DNA from: HGM05190 sp964394205
GTDB taxonomy: Bacteria; Bacteroidota; Bacteroidia; Bacteroidales; Muribaculaceae
Assembly: GCA_964394205.1 (NCBI GenBank)
Contig: CAYMVS010000040.1
Coordinates: 1-19,542, forward strand
Reading direction: 5' to 3'
DNA length: 19,542 bases
The notes beneath the pieces were generated by a model. It worked only from the letters and a program-made list of their open reading frames with translations. It was not told where the DNA came from and searched no databases. Made by a program: the position numbers and the translations under genes. Of this stretch, positions 6,733 to 14,472 are shown piece after piece. Within the stretch, counting starts at the first letter, position 1. Each line of letters starts with the position of its first letter.

Positions 6733-8022
6733 TCAGTGGATGAACCAACCCGAGTAGGCGATGCCGACCGACACGGCCGGCTCGTTGTTGAAAGGTTTTT
6801 TCAAAAGAGAGACAGCATATTCCCCCTTGACAACTATCTCTTTGATAGGATAATAGTTCAGGCCCACCGACACGCGCTGGCGGCTACACCACTTGTCGGC
6901 CATGTTTCTCTCCATCCTGAACATCGGGTCATAGTAGTCATAGCGCCCGAAGAGATAGAGCCGCTGGGTTTTCACCCGAGTGACCGACATCAGGTCATAT
7001 CCCGCCTCGATGCCGGTGGCGATGGCTGCCGCGGCGACCTTCTGATGCTTTGACGGCGATTTTGACGGCAACTGCATGTTGAAGTCGGTGATACGCTTTG
7101 AGTCGGAGAGATGGCCGTAGTCAAAGTGTCCCCGCGCCACCACGTTGTGGCCGCTGTAGGCAAAATCAAAAGACCCGATGGCCAGGGTGCCGCTCACATT
7201 CTTTATATTGTCGGTCGGTGCCATCGTGTTGCTGAACGTGTTGCCCACATAGCCGCTCGCCGACAGGCGCAGACCCCTGACCGACGTGTTGTCGACCCTC
7301 ACAGCGCCGGCATACCCGTTGGCCATCTTGAACTCGTAGGGGGAAGCCGAGCCGTCGTGAACCCACCCCTGAGAGCCAAACCGCTCGCTGTCAAGACCCG
7401 GCAGAAACATGGCCTCATACCGCCACGCCCCGGCGTGCCCCCAGATGCTGACACCGATCTCGTGCCAGGTGCAAGGCATGATGGTGTTTTCACCCTCAGG
7501 GCGGTAGACACCGAAAAACTCGGTTGGCAAGTGATGCTGATTGGTGCCTCCGACCGGCACAACCATCATGCCGGCTCGCACGTTCAATCTTCTCGAGAAA
7601 CTCTTCTGAAGCCAGAACTGCTCGAGAGCCACCTCGCCCCCGCGCTCAATCTCGCTTTCATACTCGCCACCCTCCTCGTTTTCAAACTCGATGGCGCTCT
7701 CGGTGCCCCCGTGCTCAAACTCAATCTCCGAGCTCATCGACCATCCCTTGCCAAAGTCATATCCTAAGAAGATGACAACGTGGGGTATGTCAAAGCGGCC
7801 GTGTGACGGGGCATCCTTATACCTCTCGGGAGAAACGTAACGCAGGTAGCTGTCACTGAAAAAATTGCGGGTCATCGCCACCTCGCCATAGCCTCCCACC
7901 TGAAGGCGGCTCACGCGCCGGGCGGCTGTCGTGTCGGCAGCCACGGCCCCGGTGGCGTTGTGAGCCCCGCCGGCAAATGAGGCAAGTAGCAGTGTCGTGG
8001 CAACCAGTATTGTCTTGTGCAT
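6733..8022 (-). CDS. Outer-membrane beta-barrel protein, porin-like, with Glu-rich segment
   Basis: No precise family name can be given; the general look is that of Bacteroidota porin-like barrels near the OprO/OprP type. From the ATG at 8022 it is 429 residues. There is a basic start plus hydrophobic signal peptide (about 1-29), then alternating hydrophobic/polar strands with many glycines and aromatics (GGYGEV near 43, FLGYDFGKGW near 85-94). The end is an aromatic strand finishing WFIH, as expected for barrel insertion. Residues 99-134 hold 14 glutamates, an acidic segment placed like an early loop. An upstream in-frame ATG at 8121 would add 33 residues before the signal peptide and cover the probable promoter, so I rejected it. 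It is the first gene of the block that continues with imelysin, di-heme cytochrome and CcsBA. Passage or binding of a metal or heme compound is inference. Confidence 0.8.
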   Translation of the reverse strand: MHKTILVATTLLLASFAGGAHNATGAVAADTTAARRVSRLQVGGYGEVAMTRNFFSDSYLRYVSPERYKDAPSHGRFDIPHVVIFLGYDFGKGWSMSSEIEFEHGGTESAIEFENEEGGEYESEIERGGEVALEQFWLQKSFSRRLNVRAGMMVVPVGGTNQHHLPTEFFGVYRPEGENTIMPCTWHEIGVSIWGHAGAWRYEAMFLPGLDSERFGSQGWVHDGSASPYEFKMANGYAGAVRVDNTSVRGLRLSASGYVGNTFSNTMAPTDNIKNVSGTLAIGSFDFAYSGHNVVARGHFDYGHLSDSKRITDFNMQLPSKSPSKHQKVAAAAIATGIEAGYDLMSVTRVKTQRLYLFGRYDYYDPMFRMERNMADKWCSRQRVSVGLNYYPIKEIVVKGEYAVSLLKKPFNNEPAVSVGIAYSGWFIH

Positions 8023-8055
8023 TGTAGTGTGATAATTTTGGTTGTGATAATGTTG

Positions 8056-8085
8056 CAAAATTACCACCACGTCGCTGTCGGCAAA
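8056..8085 (-). promoter_or_regulatory. Putative promoter of the barrel-imelysin-cytochrome operon
   Basis: On the minus strand TAATTTTG (8063-8056) matches TAnnTTTG, and a TTTG (8085-8082) precedes it with an 18-nt spacer, close to the usual Bacteroidales arrangement. Transcription would begin around 8049, leaving a leader of about 27 nt before the ATG at 8022. No clear operator palindrome is visible by eye. Confidence 0.45.
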
Positions 8086-8159
8086 ATACCCAAAACCGAT
8101 GAAAACCGACCCCTCTTTCACCCCTCGCTTAATTAATATCAGTTATTGCCGGGCTTTTT

Positions 8160-8191
8160 TTTGGCGGGTAGAGGTAAAAGATGTATTTTTG
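8160..8191 (+). promoter_or_regulatory. Putative promoter of the hut operon
   Basis: A TTTG (8160-8163) and TATTTTTG (8184-8191) are separated by 20 nt, a good match to the Bacteroidales -33/-7 pattern. Transcription would begin near 8198, about 20 nt before the hutU ATG. The same 8-mer precedes purC at 15856. A TTAATTAA palindrome at 8129-8136 lies between this promoter and the divergent one and is the only evident candidate regulatory site; it may be chance. Confidence 0.55.
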
Positions 8192-8218
8192 CCATAAAAC
8201 AACACCTTATTTACTACC

Positions 8219-10201
8219 ATGAAATTTTCACTTCCCGAGACATTGCCCCCAATGCCTGAATTTGTTGAGGGGATACGTCGCGCCCCCGACCGGGGCTTTC
8301 GGCTGACGCCGGCCCAGACGGCAACGGCGCTGCGCAACGCCCTGCGCTACATTCCCCGTAGTCTGCACCCGACGCTCGCCCCCGAGTTTCTTCACGAGCT
8401 GAAGACCCGTGGCAAAATCTACGGCTACCGCTATCGCCCGGCGGGAGATCTCAAGGCCAAGCCGATCGACAGCTACCGAGGCAAGTGTGTCGAGGGCAAA
8501 GCTTTTCAGGTGATGATTGACAACAACCTGTGTTTTGACGTCGCCCTCTATCCCTACGAGCTTGTGACCTACGGCGAGACGGGCCAGGTGTGTCAAAACT
8601 GGATGCAATACCGGCTTCTGAAGATGTATCTGGAGGAGCTGACCCAGGACCAGACGCTTGTTGTCGAGAGCGGCCACCCGTTAGGCCTTTTCAAGTCGTC
8701 GCCCGAGGCACCGCGTGTCATCATCACCAACTCGATGATGGTTGGCCTCTTTGACAACCGCCTCGACTGGGAGATCGCCGCCCAGATGGGTGTGGCCAAC
8801 TACGGGCAGATGACTGCCGGCGGGTGGATGTATATCGGGCCCCAGGGGATTGTGCACGGCACCTTTAACACCCTGCTCAACGCCGGTCGCCTCAAGCTTG
8901 GCATACCTCACGACGGCGACCTGCGTGGACACCTGTTTGTGTCGTCGGGGCTTGGCGGCATGAGCGGCGCCCAGCCCAAGGCGGCCGTCATCGCCGGGGC
9001 CGCAGCCATCATTGCCGAGGTCGACATCTCGCGCATCAGGACACGCCACGACCAGGGATGGGTCGATGTGGTCACCGCGAGCATCCCCGAGGCTTTTGAC
9101 ATGGCTGCCAAGGCTATGGCCGAGCGACGCCCCCTCTCGATTGCCTATCATGGCAACGTGGTCGACCTGCTCGAGTTTGCCGTCGACCGCAATATCCCCA
9201 TCGAGCTGTTGAGCGACCAGACGTCGTGTCACGCCGTCTATGAAGGGGGGTATTGCCCCGTGGAGCTTTCTTTTGACGAGCGCACCCGTCTGCTGGCCGA
9301 CGATCGCGATGCCTTCGCCCGGGCCGTCGACCGCTCGCTCTGTCGCCACTACAACGCCGTCAAGACACTGGTGGCGCGCGGCACCTACTTCTTTGACTAT
9401 GGCAACGCGTTTATGAAAGCGATTTATGACGCCGGCGTCAAGGAGATTTCGCGCAACGGCGTCGACGACAAGGATGGATTCATCTGGCCATCATACGTCG
9501 AGGATATCATGGGTCCCGAGCTGTTTGACTATGGCTACGGCCCCTTCCGCTGGGTGTGTCTGAGCGGCTCTCACGATGACCTGATAAAGACCGACCATGC
9601 CGCCATGGAGTGTATCGACCCCACGCGCCGCGGTCAGGACAAGGATAACTGGATCTGGATACGCGACGCCGAGAAAAACAACCTCGTGGTCGGCACTCAG
9701 GCGCGTATTCTCTATCAAGACGCTATGGGGCGCCTCAAGATCGCCCTGCGGTTTAACGAGATGGTGAGAGCGGGCGAGGTTGGCCCCATCATGCTGGGGC
9801 GCGACCATCACGACGTCAGCGGCACCGACTCCCCCTTCCGCGAGACTGCCAATATCAAAGACGGCTCTAACGTGATGGCCGACATGGCCGTGCAATGTTT
9901 CGCCGGCAACTGTGCCCGCGGCATGAGCCTGGTGGCCCTGCACAACGGCGGCGGTGTCGGCATCGGCAAAGCCATCAATGGAGGCTTCGGAATGGTGCTC
10001 GACGGCAGCCAACGCGTCGACACTATACTCCGCTCGGCTATGCTGTGGGACGTCATGGGGGGCGTGGCTCGCCGCTCGTGGGCCCGCAACCCCAACGCCA
10101 TGGAGACAGCCGAGCTCTTCAACCAGACACACTCCGACTTTTATCACATCACAATACCGACTCTGGTCGACGACCAAATAATTAACGACTTGACAAAATG
10201 A
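8219..10201 (+). CDS. hutU: Urocanate hydratase
   Basis: HutU converts urocanate to 4-imidazolone-5-propionate using tightly bound NAD+, the second step of histidine breakdown, in the cytoplasm. The 660-residue protein shows the family blocks QMTAGGWMYIGPQGIVHGT (197-215), the NAD-loop SSGLGGMSGAQPKA (242-255) and a DQTSCHAVYEGG block in the middle. Near the C-terminus are a GNCARG cysteine region and a glycine-rich HNGGGVGIGKAINGG run. It is about 100 residues longer than the roughly 557-residue Pseudomonas enzyme, matching the long form seen in Bacteroidota and animals. It is the first gene of the hut operon; its TGA overlaps the ftcD ATG by 4 nt. The ATG at 8219 is just downstream of a good promoter and gives the expected N-terminus. 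Confidence 0.97.
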   Translation: MKFSLPETLPPMPEFVEGIRRAPDRGFRLTPAQTATALRNALRYIPRSLHPTLAPEFLHELKTRGKIYGYRYRPAGDLKAKPIDSYRGKCVEGKAFQVMIDNNLCFDVALYPYELVTYGETGQVCQNWMQYRLLKMYLEELTQDQTLVVESGHPLGLFKSSPEAPRVIITNSMMVGLFDNRLDWEIAAQMGVANYGQMTAGGWMYIGPQGIVHGTFNTLLNAGRLKLGIPHDGDLRGHLFVSSGLGGMSGAQPKAAVIAGAAAIIAEVDISRIRTRHDQGWVDVVTASIPEAFDMAAKAMAERRPLSIAYHGNVVDLLEFAVDRNIPIELLSDQTSCHAVYEGGYCPVELSFDERTRLLADDRDAFARAVDRSLCRHYNAVKTLVARGTYFFDYGNAFMKAIYDAGVKEISRNGVDDKDGFIWPSYVEDIMGPELFDYGYGPFRWVCLSGSHDDLIKTDHAAMECIDPTRRGQDKDNWIWIRDAEKNNLVVGTQARILYQDAMGRLKIALRFNEMVRAGEVGPIMLGRDHHDVSGTDSPFRETANIKDGSNVMADMAVQCFAGNCARGMSLVALHNGGGVGIGKAINGGFGMVLDGSQRVDTILRSAMLWDVMGGVARRSWARNPNAMETAELFNQTHSDFYHITIPTLVDDQIINDLTK

Positions 10202-11097
10202 AAACAATAATGGAATGTGTCCCCAATTTCAGTGAGGGACGCGATCTTGAAAAGATAGACCGCATTGTGTCACCCTTCCGCGCCCGCCCGGGGGTGAAGC
10301 TGCTTGACTACAGCAACGACGAGGACCACAATCGCCTGGTGGTGACCGTTGTCGGCGAGCCCGAGCCGTTGCGCGACGCTGTCATCGAGGCCATCGGGAT
10401 TACCGTCGGGCTCATCGACCTTAACAATCACAAGGGTCAACACCCGCGCATGGGCGCGGCCGACGTCGTGCCCTTCATCCCCATCAAGGGGTGCACCATG
10501 GACGACGCCATCGCCATCTCGCGCCAGGTGGCCATGACGGTGGCCGAGCGCTATGACCTCCCGGTGTTCCTGTATGAAAAGTCGGCCTCGGCCCCTCATC
10601 GTGAGAATCTTGCCGCCATCCGCAAAGGTGAATTTGAAGGGATGGAGGAGAAAATCAAACTGCCCGAGTGGCAGCCCGATTTCGGCCCGGCCCGCCGCCA
10701 CCCGACCGCCGGCACCGTGGCCATCGGCGCGCGTATGCCCCTGGTCGCTTTCAATATCAATCTCAGCACCCCCAGTCTCGACATCGCCACCGCCATCGCC
10801 AAAAAAATACGCTTCATTGGCGGAGGCCTCCGTTTTGTCAAGGCGATGGGTGTCGAGCTTAAAGACAGAGGCATCACCCAAGTGTCAATAAACATGACCG
10901 ACTATACCCGCACGGCGCTCTACCGCGCCTTTGAGATGGTTCGCTACGAGGCGCGCCGTTATGGGGTGAGCATCGTGGGCTCGGAGATTATCGGCCTGGT
11001 GCCGATGGCCGCGCTCATCGACACTGCCGAGTACTATCTGGGCCTCGAGGATTTCTCTATCAATCAGGTGCTTGAGGCACGTATCATGGAGGAATGA
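10198..11097 (+). CDS. ftcD: Glutamate formimidoyltransferase (stand-alone)
   Basis: FtcD transfers the formimino group of N-formimino-L-glutamate to tetrahydrofolate, releasing glutamate. It acts after HutI and before the cyclodeaminase. The 299-residue protein has only the formiminotransferase part, whereas animal FTCD fuses it to a cyclodeaminase; that second activity is encoded separately by the downstream fchA. Recognisable blocks are MECVPNFSEGRD at the start, DYSNDEDHNRLVVT near residues 37-50, HKGQHPRMGAADVVPF near 79-94, and GARMPLVAFNINLSTP near 177-192. Its ATG overlaps the hutU stop, and its TGA overlaps the hutI ATG, each by 4 nt. Members without the second domain sometimes get the general name formimidoyltransferase; the operon makes the specific call safe. 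Confidence 0.96.
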   Translation: MKTIMECVPNFSEGRDLEKIDRIVSPFRARPGVKLLDYSNDEDHNRLVVTVVGEPEPLRDAVIEAIGITVGLIDLNNHKGQHPRMGAADVVPFIPIKGCTMDDAIAISRQVAMTVAERYDLPVFLYEKSASAPHRENLAAIRKGEFEGMEEKIKLPEWQPDFGPARRHPTAGTVAIGARMPLVAFNINLSTPSLDIATAIAKKIRFIGGGLRFVKAMGVELKDRGITQVSINMTDYTRTALYRAFEMVRYEARRYGVSIVGSEIIGLVPMAALIDTAEYYLGLEDFSINQVLEARIMEE

Positions 11098-12341
11098 TGA
11101 CACGCCTGTACAACGCCACTATCGTCACCCCCCGGGGGACCGGTGCGCTCAAGGGTGAGCAGATGCACAACGGCGTGGTCACCATGAGCGACATGGAGAT
11201 CGTCATTGACGACAGCGGGGTCATCACCTCGGTGGCACCCTCGGGCGGGCCCTCGGGGGGTGACAGCGACATCGACCTCGAGGGGCGTGTCGTCCTGCCC
11301 GGCTTTGTCGACTCCCACACCCATCTGCCTTTTGGCGGATGGCGTCCAGACGAGTTTGGATGGCGACTGCGCGGCGACTCCTACATGTCGATCATGGAGC
11401 GTGGCGGCGGCATTGTCAACACCATGAAAGCCACGCGTGAAGCCTCAACCGAGGCCCTGGTTGAGAGAACTTTAAAGCAAACATCGCTCGTCTCGGCAAT
11501 GGGAGTCACCACCATCGAGGGGAAGAGCGGCTATGGCCTCGACCTGACAACCGAGCTGCGCCAGCTCGAGGTGCTCAGGCAGGTGGCCTTGAGCCCCGGT
11601 TGCAAGGTGGGAGTGGTGTCAACCTTTTTGGGAGCCCACGCCGTGCCCCCCGAGTGGAAAGGGGACCCCGAGGGATACATTAATTATATAATAGACGAGG
11701 TGTTGCCCCGGGTGAAAGAGCGTGGGTTGGCCGAGTTTTGTGACGTGTTTTGCGAGAAAGGGGTGTTTGACATCGCCCTGTCGCGCCGTCTGCTCGAGGC
11801 CGCCCGCTCGATGGGCTTCAAGCTCAAGCTGCACGCCGACGAGATTGTGTCAACCGGTGGCGCCGAGCTTGCCGCCGAGGTCGGGGCCGTCTCGGCCGAC
11901 CATCTGCTGCACGTGAGCGACGCCGGCATTGACGCTATGGCCCGTGCCGGGGTCATCGCCACCCTGTTGCCCCTCACTGCCTTCACCCTGCGCGAGCCCT
12001 ACGCCCGTGCCCGCGACATGATTGACCGTGGATGTGCCGTGGCCTTGGCCACCGATTTCAACCCCGGCAGCTGTTGCAGCTACTCCATCCCGTTGACCAT
12101 CGCCCTGGCCTGCATCTACATGAACATGACGGTCGAGGAGGCCGTCGCGGCGCTGACCCTCAATGCCGCCGCCGCCCTCGACCGCGCCGACACCGTCGGC
12201 TCCATCGAGCCGGGCAAACGGGGCGACCTGGCGATTCTGAATGTCACCTCGCCGCAGTTCCTTCCCTACATGACCGGCATCAACCTGGTGCAAACCACCG
12301 TGCGCGGCGGTGTCATTGTCTCTCAACAAACTTTCCGATAA
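11094..12341 (+). CDS. hutI: Imidazolonepropionase
   Basis: HutI hydrolyses 4-imidazolone-5-propionate to N-formimino-L-glutamate, using a metal of the amidohydrolase superfamily. The 415-residue protein has the metal-binding DSHTHLPFGG (H75, H77) and TTIEGKSGYGLD (139-150) for substrate contact. It also has FLGAHAVP (H182), KLHADE (H247) and ATDFNPGS (D321), so the expected ligand set is complete. Two starts are possible: ATG 11094, which overlaps the ftcD stop, or the next codon ATG 11097. A GGAGGA at 11088-11093 abuts the first and is only 3 nt before the second, so it does not decide between them. The gene ends in TAA at 12339-12341, about 20 nt before the most plausible fchA start, the only hut junction without an ATGA overlap. 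Confidence 0.97.
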   Translation: MMTRLYNATIVTPRGTGALKGEQMHNGVVTMSDMEIVIDDSGVITSVAPSGGPSGGDSDIDLEGRVVLPGFVDSHTHLPFGGWRPDEFGWRLRGDSYMSIMERGGGIVNTMKATREASTEALVERTLKQTSLVSAMGVTTIEGKSGYGLDLTTELRQLEVLRQVALSPGCKVGVVSTFLGAHAVPPEWKGDPEGYINYIIDEVLPRVKERGLAEFCDVFCEKGVFDIALSRRLLEAARSMGFKLKLHADEIVSTGGAELAAEVGAVSADHLLHVSDAGIDAMARAGVIATLLPLTAFTLREPYARARDMIDRGCAVALATDFNPGSCCSYSIPLTIALACIYMNMTVEEAVAALTLNAAAALDRADTVGSIEPGKRGDLAILNVTSPQFLPYMTGINLVQTTVRGGVIVSQQTFR

Positions 12342-12361
12342 CCATCAAAAAACATCTCCAA

Positions 12362-12976
12362 GTGGAAACATTTTTAAAAGAACTATCCTCGTCACAGCCC
12401 ACCCCAGGCGGGGGCAGCGTGGCGGCTCTGGCGGGAGCGCTTGCGGCCTCGCTGACCACCATGGTGGGCAACCTGACGCTCGGCCGCAAAAAGTATGCCG
12501 GCGTTGAGGCCGAGGTCAAAGATATTATTGCCGCCGTCGAGCCCGAGATAGCGCGCTTTCATGAAGATATAGAGCGCGACGCCCGTGCTTATCAGGCTGT
12601 TATGGAAGCTTTCAAGCTCCCTAAGGAGACCGACCGGGAGCGCTCGGAGCGCGACGCCGCCATCGAGCGCGCCACCGCCGGGGCCATCGAGGTGCCGATG
12701 CAGGTTGGCATGCGCGCCCTCTCCATCCTCCCGGCCATCGAGCGCATCGTAGCCATCGGCAACACCAACGCCGTCACCGATGCCGCCATGGCCGCCCTGT
12801 GCTGCCAGACAGCTATCGTCGGCGCCAATCTCAATGTCATGGTTAACCTGTCGGGACTAAAAGACCGGCGGTTGGCCGACACCCTGGCCAACGAGATGAG
12901 GCAGGCAACCGCGATTGCCATGAAGAGCGCCGACAAAATCGTTTCCGATACCTATACCAAACTGAGCAAACAATGA
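12362..12976 (+). CDS. fchA: Formimidoyltetrahydrofolate cyclodeaminase, probable GTG start
   Basis: FchA cyclises 5-formimino-tetrahydrofolate to 5,10-methenyl-tetrahydrofolate with release of ammonia, completing folate recycling from histidine. From the GTG at 12362 the protein is 204 residues, near the family's usual length. The signature PTPGGGSVAALAGALAASL follows at about residues 13-31, then GRKKY and mostly helical sequence. The reading frame has no ATG between the hutI stop and this signature. The GTG is the only standard start, and the A-rich stretch at 12347-12352 upstream suits Bacteroidota translation initiation. A rarer alternative is an ATA at 12338 that would make an ATAA overlap with hutI, or an ATC at 12344 followed by KKH. 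The TGA overlaps hutH by 4 nt. Product identity is firm, the exact start less so. Confidence 0.9.
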   Translation: METFLKELSSSQPTPGGGSVAALAGALAASLTTMVGNLTLGRKKYAGVEAEVKDIIAAVEPEIARFHEDIERDARAYQAVMEAFKLPKETDRERSERDAAIERATAGAIEVPMQVGMRALSILPAIERIVAIGNTNAVTDAAMAALCCQTAIVGANLNVMVNLSGLKDRRLADTLANEMRQATAIAMKSADKIVSDTYTKLSKQ

Positions 12977-14472
12977 AAAAAAATATTTTTATGATAGGCG
13001 AGGGGACCCTGACTATGCACGATATTGACCGCATAATCACCGAGAACCTCAAGCTCGAGCTCTCGCCCGAGGCTAAAGAGCGCATCATCAAGTGTCGCGA
13101 GTTTCTCGACCGCAAGATCGAGGAGTCAACCGAGCCCCTCTATGGCATCACCACCGGCTTTGGCTCGCTGTGCAACAAGAACATCTCGCTCGACGACCTG
13201 TCGACGCTGCAGGAAAACCTGGTCAAGAGCCACGCCTGCAGTGTTGGCAACGAGATGCCCCATGTGATAGTGAAACTGATGTTTCTGCTCAAGGCCCACG
13301 CGTTGTCGCTGGGCCACTCGGGAGTGCAGCTCATCACCGTGCAGCGTATCATCGACTTTTTCAACAACGACGTGCTCCCCATCGTCTACGACCGCGGCTC
13401 GCTGGGCGCCTCGGGCGACCTGGCCCCGCTGGCCAATCTCTTCCTCCCCCTCATCGGCGTGGGCGACGTGTACTACAAGGGGAAACGCTGTGAGGCCATA
13501 AATGTGCTCGACGAGTTTGGCTGGGAGCCCATCAGGCTCAAGAGCAAGGAGGGGCTGGCGCTGCTCAACGGCACTCAGTTTATGAGCGCCAACGGTGTCT
13601 TTGCCCTGCTACGCGCCAAGCGTCTCAGCAAGGAGGCCGACCTTATCGCCGCCATCTCGCTTGAGGCGTTTGACGGCCTGCTCGCCCCCTTCCACCCCTC
13701 GATACAGCGCATGCGCCCCCACCCCGGGCAGATTGAGACCGGCAAGGCCTTTTGCCGCATCCTCGAGGGGAGCGAGATTATAAACCGACCCAAAAAGCAT
13801 GTCCAGGATCCCTACTCGTTCCGCTGTATTCCACAGGTGCATGGCGCGACCAAAGATGCCATTGCCCACGCCGAGCGTGTGCTGATGACCGAGATCAACT
13901 CGGTGACCGACAATCCGACCATCTTCCCCGACGAAGACCTTATTATCTCGGGAGGCAACTTCCACGGCCAGCCCCTGGCGCTTGTGTATGACTATCTTGC
14001 AATCGCGATGGCCGAGCTTGGCAACATCTCCGAGCGACGTGTGGCTCAGTTGATCATGGGTCTGCGCGGCCTCCCCGAGTTTCTCGTGGCCGAGCCGGGC
14101 CTGAACTCGGGCTTCATGATACCACAGTATGCCGCCGCCTCGATGGTGAGCCAGAACAAGATGTACTGCTATGCCGCCTCGTCCGACTCAATCGTCTCTT
14201 CAAACGGCCAGGAAGATCACGTGTCGATGGGCGCCAACGCCGCCACAAAATTATACAAGGTGATGGACAACCTGGAGCTCATTCTGTCAATCGAGCTGAT
14301 GAACGCCGCCCAGGGCCTCGAGTTCCGCCGGCCGCTCAAGTCATCGCCATACGTGGAGCGCTTTGTCAAGGCCTACCGCAACGAGGTCCCGTTTGTTCGC
14401 GAGGATATAGTGATGTACAAGGAAATCCACAAAACCCAGGCCTTCCTGCGCCGCTGGAAGTGGGATTACTGA
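12973..14472 (+). CDS. hutH: Histidine ammonia-lyase
   Basis: HutH removes ammonia from L-histidine to give urocanate, the first step of the pathway, although its gene is last in the operon. The 499-residue protein has the Ala-Ser-Gly triad at 146-148 within GSLGASGDLAPLAN, which cyclises to the MIO electrophile. It also has the catalytic tyrosine loop YGITTGFGSLCN (Y57) and the downstream blocks NSVTDNPTIF and SGGNFHGQP in the middle. SSNGQEDHVSMG near residue 415 is also typical. Those residues fit histidine lyase rather than phenylalanine or tyrosine lyase, and the operon agrees. The ATG overlaps the fchA stop. The last 7 nt overlap the 3' end of the opposite-strand phoH gene, leaving no space for a terminator between them. 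Confidence 0.96.
   Translation: MKKNIFMIGEGTLTMHDIDRIITENLKLELSPEAKERIIKCREFLDRKIEESTEPLYGITTGFGSLCNKNISLDDLSTLQENLVKSHACSVGNEMPHVIVKLMFLLKAHALSLGHSGVQLITVQRIIDFFNNDVLPIVYDRGSLGASGDLAPLANLFLPLIGVGDVYYKGKRCEAINVLDEFGWEPIRLKSKEGLALLNGTQFMSANGVFALLRAKRLSKEADLIAAISLEAFDGLLAPFHPSIQRMRPHPGQIETGKAFCRILEGSEIINRPKKHVQDPYSFRCIPQVHGATKDAIAHAERVLMTEINSVTDNPTIFPDEDLIISGGNFHGQPLALVYDYLAIAMAELGNISERRVAQLIMGLRGLPEFLVAEPGLNSGFMIPQYAAASMVSQNKMYCYAASSDSIVSSNGQEDHVSMGANAATKLYKVMDNLELILSIELMNAAQGLEFRRPLKSSPYVERFVKAYRNEVPFVREDIVMYKEIHKTQAFLRRWKWDY

Larger units (their letters stand above)
8023..8218. other. Divergent intergenic region between barrel gene and hutU
   Basis: The largest gene-free stretch of the window. 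It holds the two facing-away promoter candidates (8056-8085 minus, 8160-8191 plus), an 8-bp TTAATTAA palindrome at 8129-8136, and a T-run at 8155-8162. I found no Fur-box-like 19-bp inverted repeat by eye, no regulator gene and no small ORF with a convincing start. Confidence 0.6.

Noticed and set aside
8023..8121. N-terminal extension of the barrel protein from ATG 8121
   Set aside because: The extra 33 residues would sit before a clear signal peptide and overlap the -33/-7 boxes, so the ATG at 8022 is the better start.
8146..8172. Possible terminator (GCCGGGC followed by T-run) in the divergent region
   Set aside because: No stable complementary arm precedes the T-run, and no gene on the plus strand ends upstream; the T-run fits the -33 part of the hut promoter instead.
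8681..10207. Long minus-strand frames opposite hutU
   Set aside because: They are shadows of the hutU reading frame in GC-rich DNA; no plausible start region or motif.
12032..12361. Long upstream extension of fchA through hutI
   Set aside because: The upstream part is an out-of-frame shadow of hutI, Arg/Pro/His-rich and unlike any cyclodeaminase; the family signature begins just after 12362.
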